41,177 bases of DNA. Origin: Leisingera sp. ANG-M7 (GTDB taxonomy: Bacteria; Pseudomonadota; Alphaproteobacteria; Rhodobacterales; Rhodobacteraceae). This document shows, one piece after another, positions 40,125-41,177 of the stretch. The first letter of the stretch is position 1; each line of letters starts with the position of its first letter. The notes below the pieces were generated by a model, which ran no database searches, was not told where the DNA came from, and worked only from the letters and a program-made list of their open reading frames with translations. A program made the position numbers and the translations under genes. The stretch is from the NCBI RefSeq assembly GCF_000813965.1, contig NZ_JWLI01000009.1:1-41177 (forward strand). The letters are read 5' to 3'.

Positions 40125-40844
40125 ATGCTTCAATTGGCCGACGTGCTGCAGGCGGCGCGCACCCAGGTAAAAGCCGCTCGAATTGCTCCGGAAGACTTAC
40201 CTCCGACCGCAGCAGCAGCCTACGCGGTCGCGCGTCAACAGGCGCCGCAGCCCGCAGCCTGGAAAATTGGCGGGGCCAACCCTTGGTCGCGCCAGGTATT
40301 TGAAAACGCTGAGGTGTTCTTCGGTCCGCTGGCGGCCAGCGAAGTGGCCATAGAGACGGAAACACTCAGCCTTGCCGGACTGCACGCCCCATTGGCAGAA
40401 CCGGAGATCATGCTGGAACTTGGTGGAGACCCGGCTGCCGACATGCCGTTCTCCCAGATGGGGCTGGGTTTTGAAATCCCTGCCAGCGTGCTTCCAGAAG
40501 CTTTAAAAGGCAAACTTGCCGGGCAGATGGCTGACCGGGCGGGGGCAGGCGCCCTGTGGATCAGTGCGGTGCGGCCATTTGAGGCAGAGAAATTTCAGGC
40601 GCAGTTTGCGGCCAGTTTCCGCCGCAACAACGAGCCAGCTGGCGAAGGGGGCAGCGCCAACATCATAGGCGGCCCCCTCGGGGCGGCGCAGGAGTTTTTG
40701 CAACTAGCCCGCAGCTATGGGATGCCGCTGAAGGAGGGGCAATGGGTTGCCACTGGCGGGCTGTGTCCAGCCATACCAGCAGTGGCCGGCGACCGGCTCG
40801 AATGCAGCGCAATGGGAATGCGTGTGACCCTGCACCTCGCTTGA
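40125..40844 (+). CDS. 2-keto-4-pentenoate hydratase-like protein (FAH superfamily)
   Basis: The start is the ATG at 40125 (MLQLADVLQAARTQVKAARI, 239 residues), behind CAGGGGA. Family features of MhpD-type hydratases are present: PTAAAAYAVARQ, AAWKIGGANPWSRQVF and the metal-binding EPEIMLELGG. The third acidic ligand is not obvious to me, and the usual K-G-x-x-T-S/G context is altered to WKIGGANP, so the activity is uncertain. MhpD relatives hydrate or decarboxylate 2-keto acids, and related FAH proteins act on 2-keto-3-deoxy sugar acids. Its position, divergent from the glycan operon, suggests a part in forming or clearing a keto sugar acid. Confidence 0.75.
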   Translation: MLQLADVLQAARTQVKAARIAPEDLPPTAAAAYAVARQQAPQPAAWKIGGANPWSRQVFENAEVFFGPLAASEVAIETETLSLAGLHAPLAEPEIMLELGGDPAADMPFSQMGLGFEIPASVLPEALKGKLAGQMADRAGAGALWISAVRPFEAEKFQAQFAASFRRNNEPAGEGGSANIIGGPLGAAQEFLQLARSYGMPLKEGQWVATGGLCPAIPAVAGDRLECSAMGMRVTLHLA

Positions 40845-41177
40845 AGAAGTGCCGTTGCACCAACTGTCCCCGGCCAAGATGTATGACGGGTTCACCTGCT
40901 TCCTAAACCAGCGTCTCTTTCAGCGTGGCGGCATCGTCCTGGTTGACCCACCAGCGTTCTTCGCGCTTTCGCGGCCGCACCAGGGCAAAGGCGGCTACCA
41001 ACTCTTGAGCTTGGCGTTTTCTGCGTCCAGGATCTTCAACCTCTTGGCCTCAGACACTTCCATACCGCCATACTCCGACACCACTTGTAAAACGTCCCAT
41101 CTCCCCCTCTCGGCTGATTGCTTCGCAATCGCCTATCGGGCGGTGGAAGCCGTGCGGCTGGCACAGTTCCTTCGCCC
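40845..41177. other. Gene-free right edge with IS debris
   Basis: Apart from the OrfA remnant I see no gene in the last 333 bases. A small hairpin, GATTGC (41116-41121) and GCAATC (41125-41130), lies near the edge. Confidence 0.45.
40995..41100 (-). pseudogene. IS3-type transposase OrfA remnant
   Basis: On the minus strand a frame reads EYGGMEVSEAKRLKILDAEN followed by AKLKSW and a stop. This matches the coiled-coil part of IS3-family OrfA (KYGGMEVSEAKRLKxLEDENAKLKKLLA). Just upstream, in another frame, is FYKW, the expected preceding residues (ATFYKWKSKYGG), so a small frameshift separates them. The helix-turn-helix upstream and the OrfB integrase are missing here. It is a decayed insertion sequence at the edge of the glycan region; more may lie beyond the window. 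Confidence 0.65.

Noticed and set aside
38371-40170. A 599-codon plus-strand open frame
   Set aside because: It lies opposite the Gfo/Idh and zinc-ribbon genes, which have clear motifs and tight spacing. Its translation has no recognisable domain.

Overview
The window looks like a chromosomal segment of a marine alphaproteobacterium of the Roseobacter group (Rhodobacteraceae, Leisingera/Phaeobacter-like). This placement is an inference from the GC-rich sequence, the TRAP and BCCT transporters, the alphaproteobacterial quinohemoprotein amine dehydrogenase cluster and the RTX protein. No rRNA or tRNA gene is present to confirm it.

Layout. (1) Positions 1-971 (minus) hold the N-terminal part of an RTX calcium-binding repeat protein that runs off the left edge. 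(2) About 1.0-2.16 kb has no intact gene but carries decayed STAS-domain fragments resembling the ends of RsbR and RsbS. (3) 2.16-7.59 kb (minus) is a six-gene operon, dctP-dctQ-dctM-pxpB-pxpC-pxpA: a TRAP transporter fused by position to ATP-dependent 5-oxoprolinase, most likely for pyroglutamate uptake and ring opening to glutamate. A divergent MarR-like regulator (7757-8278) faces it across a region with two good palindromes. (4) 8.4-12.97 kb holds a LysR regulator, a divergent BCCT transporter and an orphan Tat-exported family-5 solute-binding protein, closed by a clear terminator hairpin. (5) 13.0-26.45 kb is a complete quinohemoprotein amine dehydrogenase (QHNDH) locus: an AraC regulator (probable qhpR) divergent from qhpG-A-D-C-B-F-E, then a second, FeaR-like AraC regulator, an aldehyde dehydrogenase and an acyl-CoA synthetase. 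Together they can turn a periplasmic primary amine into aldehyde, acid and acyl-CoA. All four cysteine crosslink pairs expected in the gamma subunit are present. (6) 26.46-26.96 kb is gene-free and holds an inverted repeat and a doubtful transposase remnant. (7) 26.96-39.89 kb (minus) is an 11-gene glycan operon: Gfo/Idh/MocA dehydrogenase, zinc-ribbon methyltransferase-like protein, SIS isomerase, inositol-monophosphatase-like phosphatase, NeuA-like CMP-sugar synthetase, 2-hydroxyacid dehydrogenase, two giant paralogous proteins that join a GlfT2-like glycosyltransferase region to a DUF115/Maf-like domain, an SMP-30 lactonase, a TylF-like methyltransferase and a glycosyltransferase. A divergent 2-keto-4-pentenoate-hydratase-like gene follows. 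(8) The right edge holds a frameshifted remnant of an IS3-type OrfA.

The most novel part is the glycan operon. It encodes a CMP-sugar synthetase without a recognisable NeuB-type synthase. It also has a GlfT2-DUF115 fusion beside a paralogue whose glycosyltransferase region has lost every catalytic residue while its DUF115 domain is conserved. It is best read as a candidate undescribed surface-glycan or protein-glycosylation system. The QHNDH locus is the best-supported complete system in the window.
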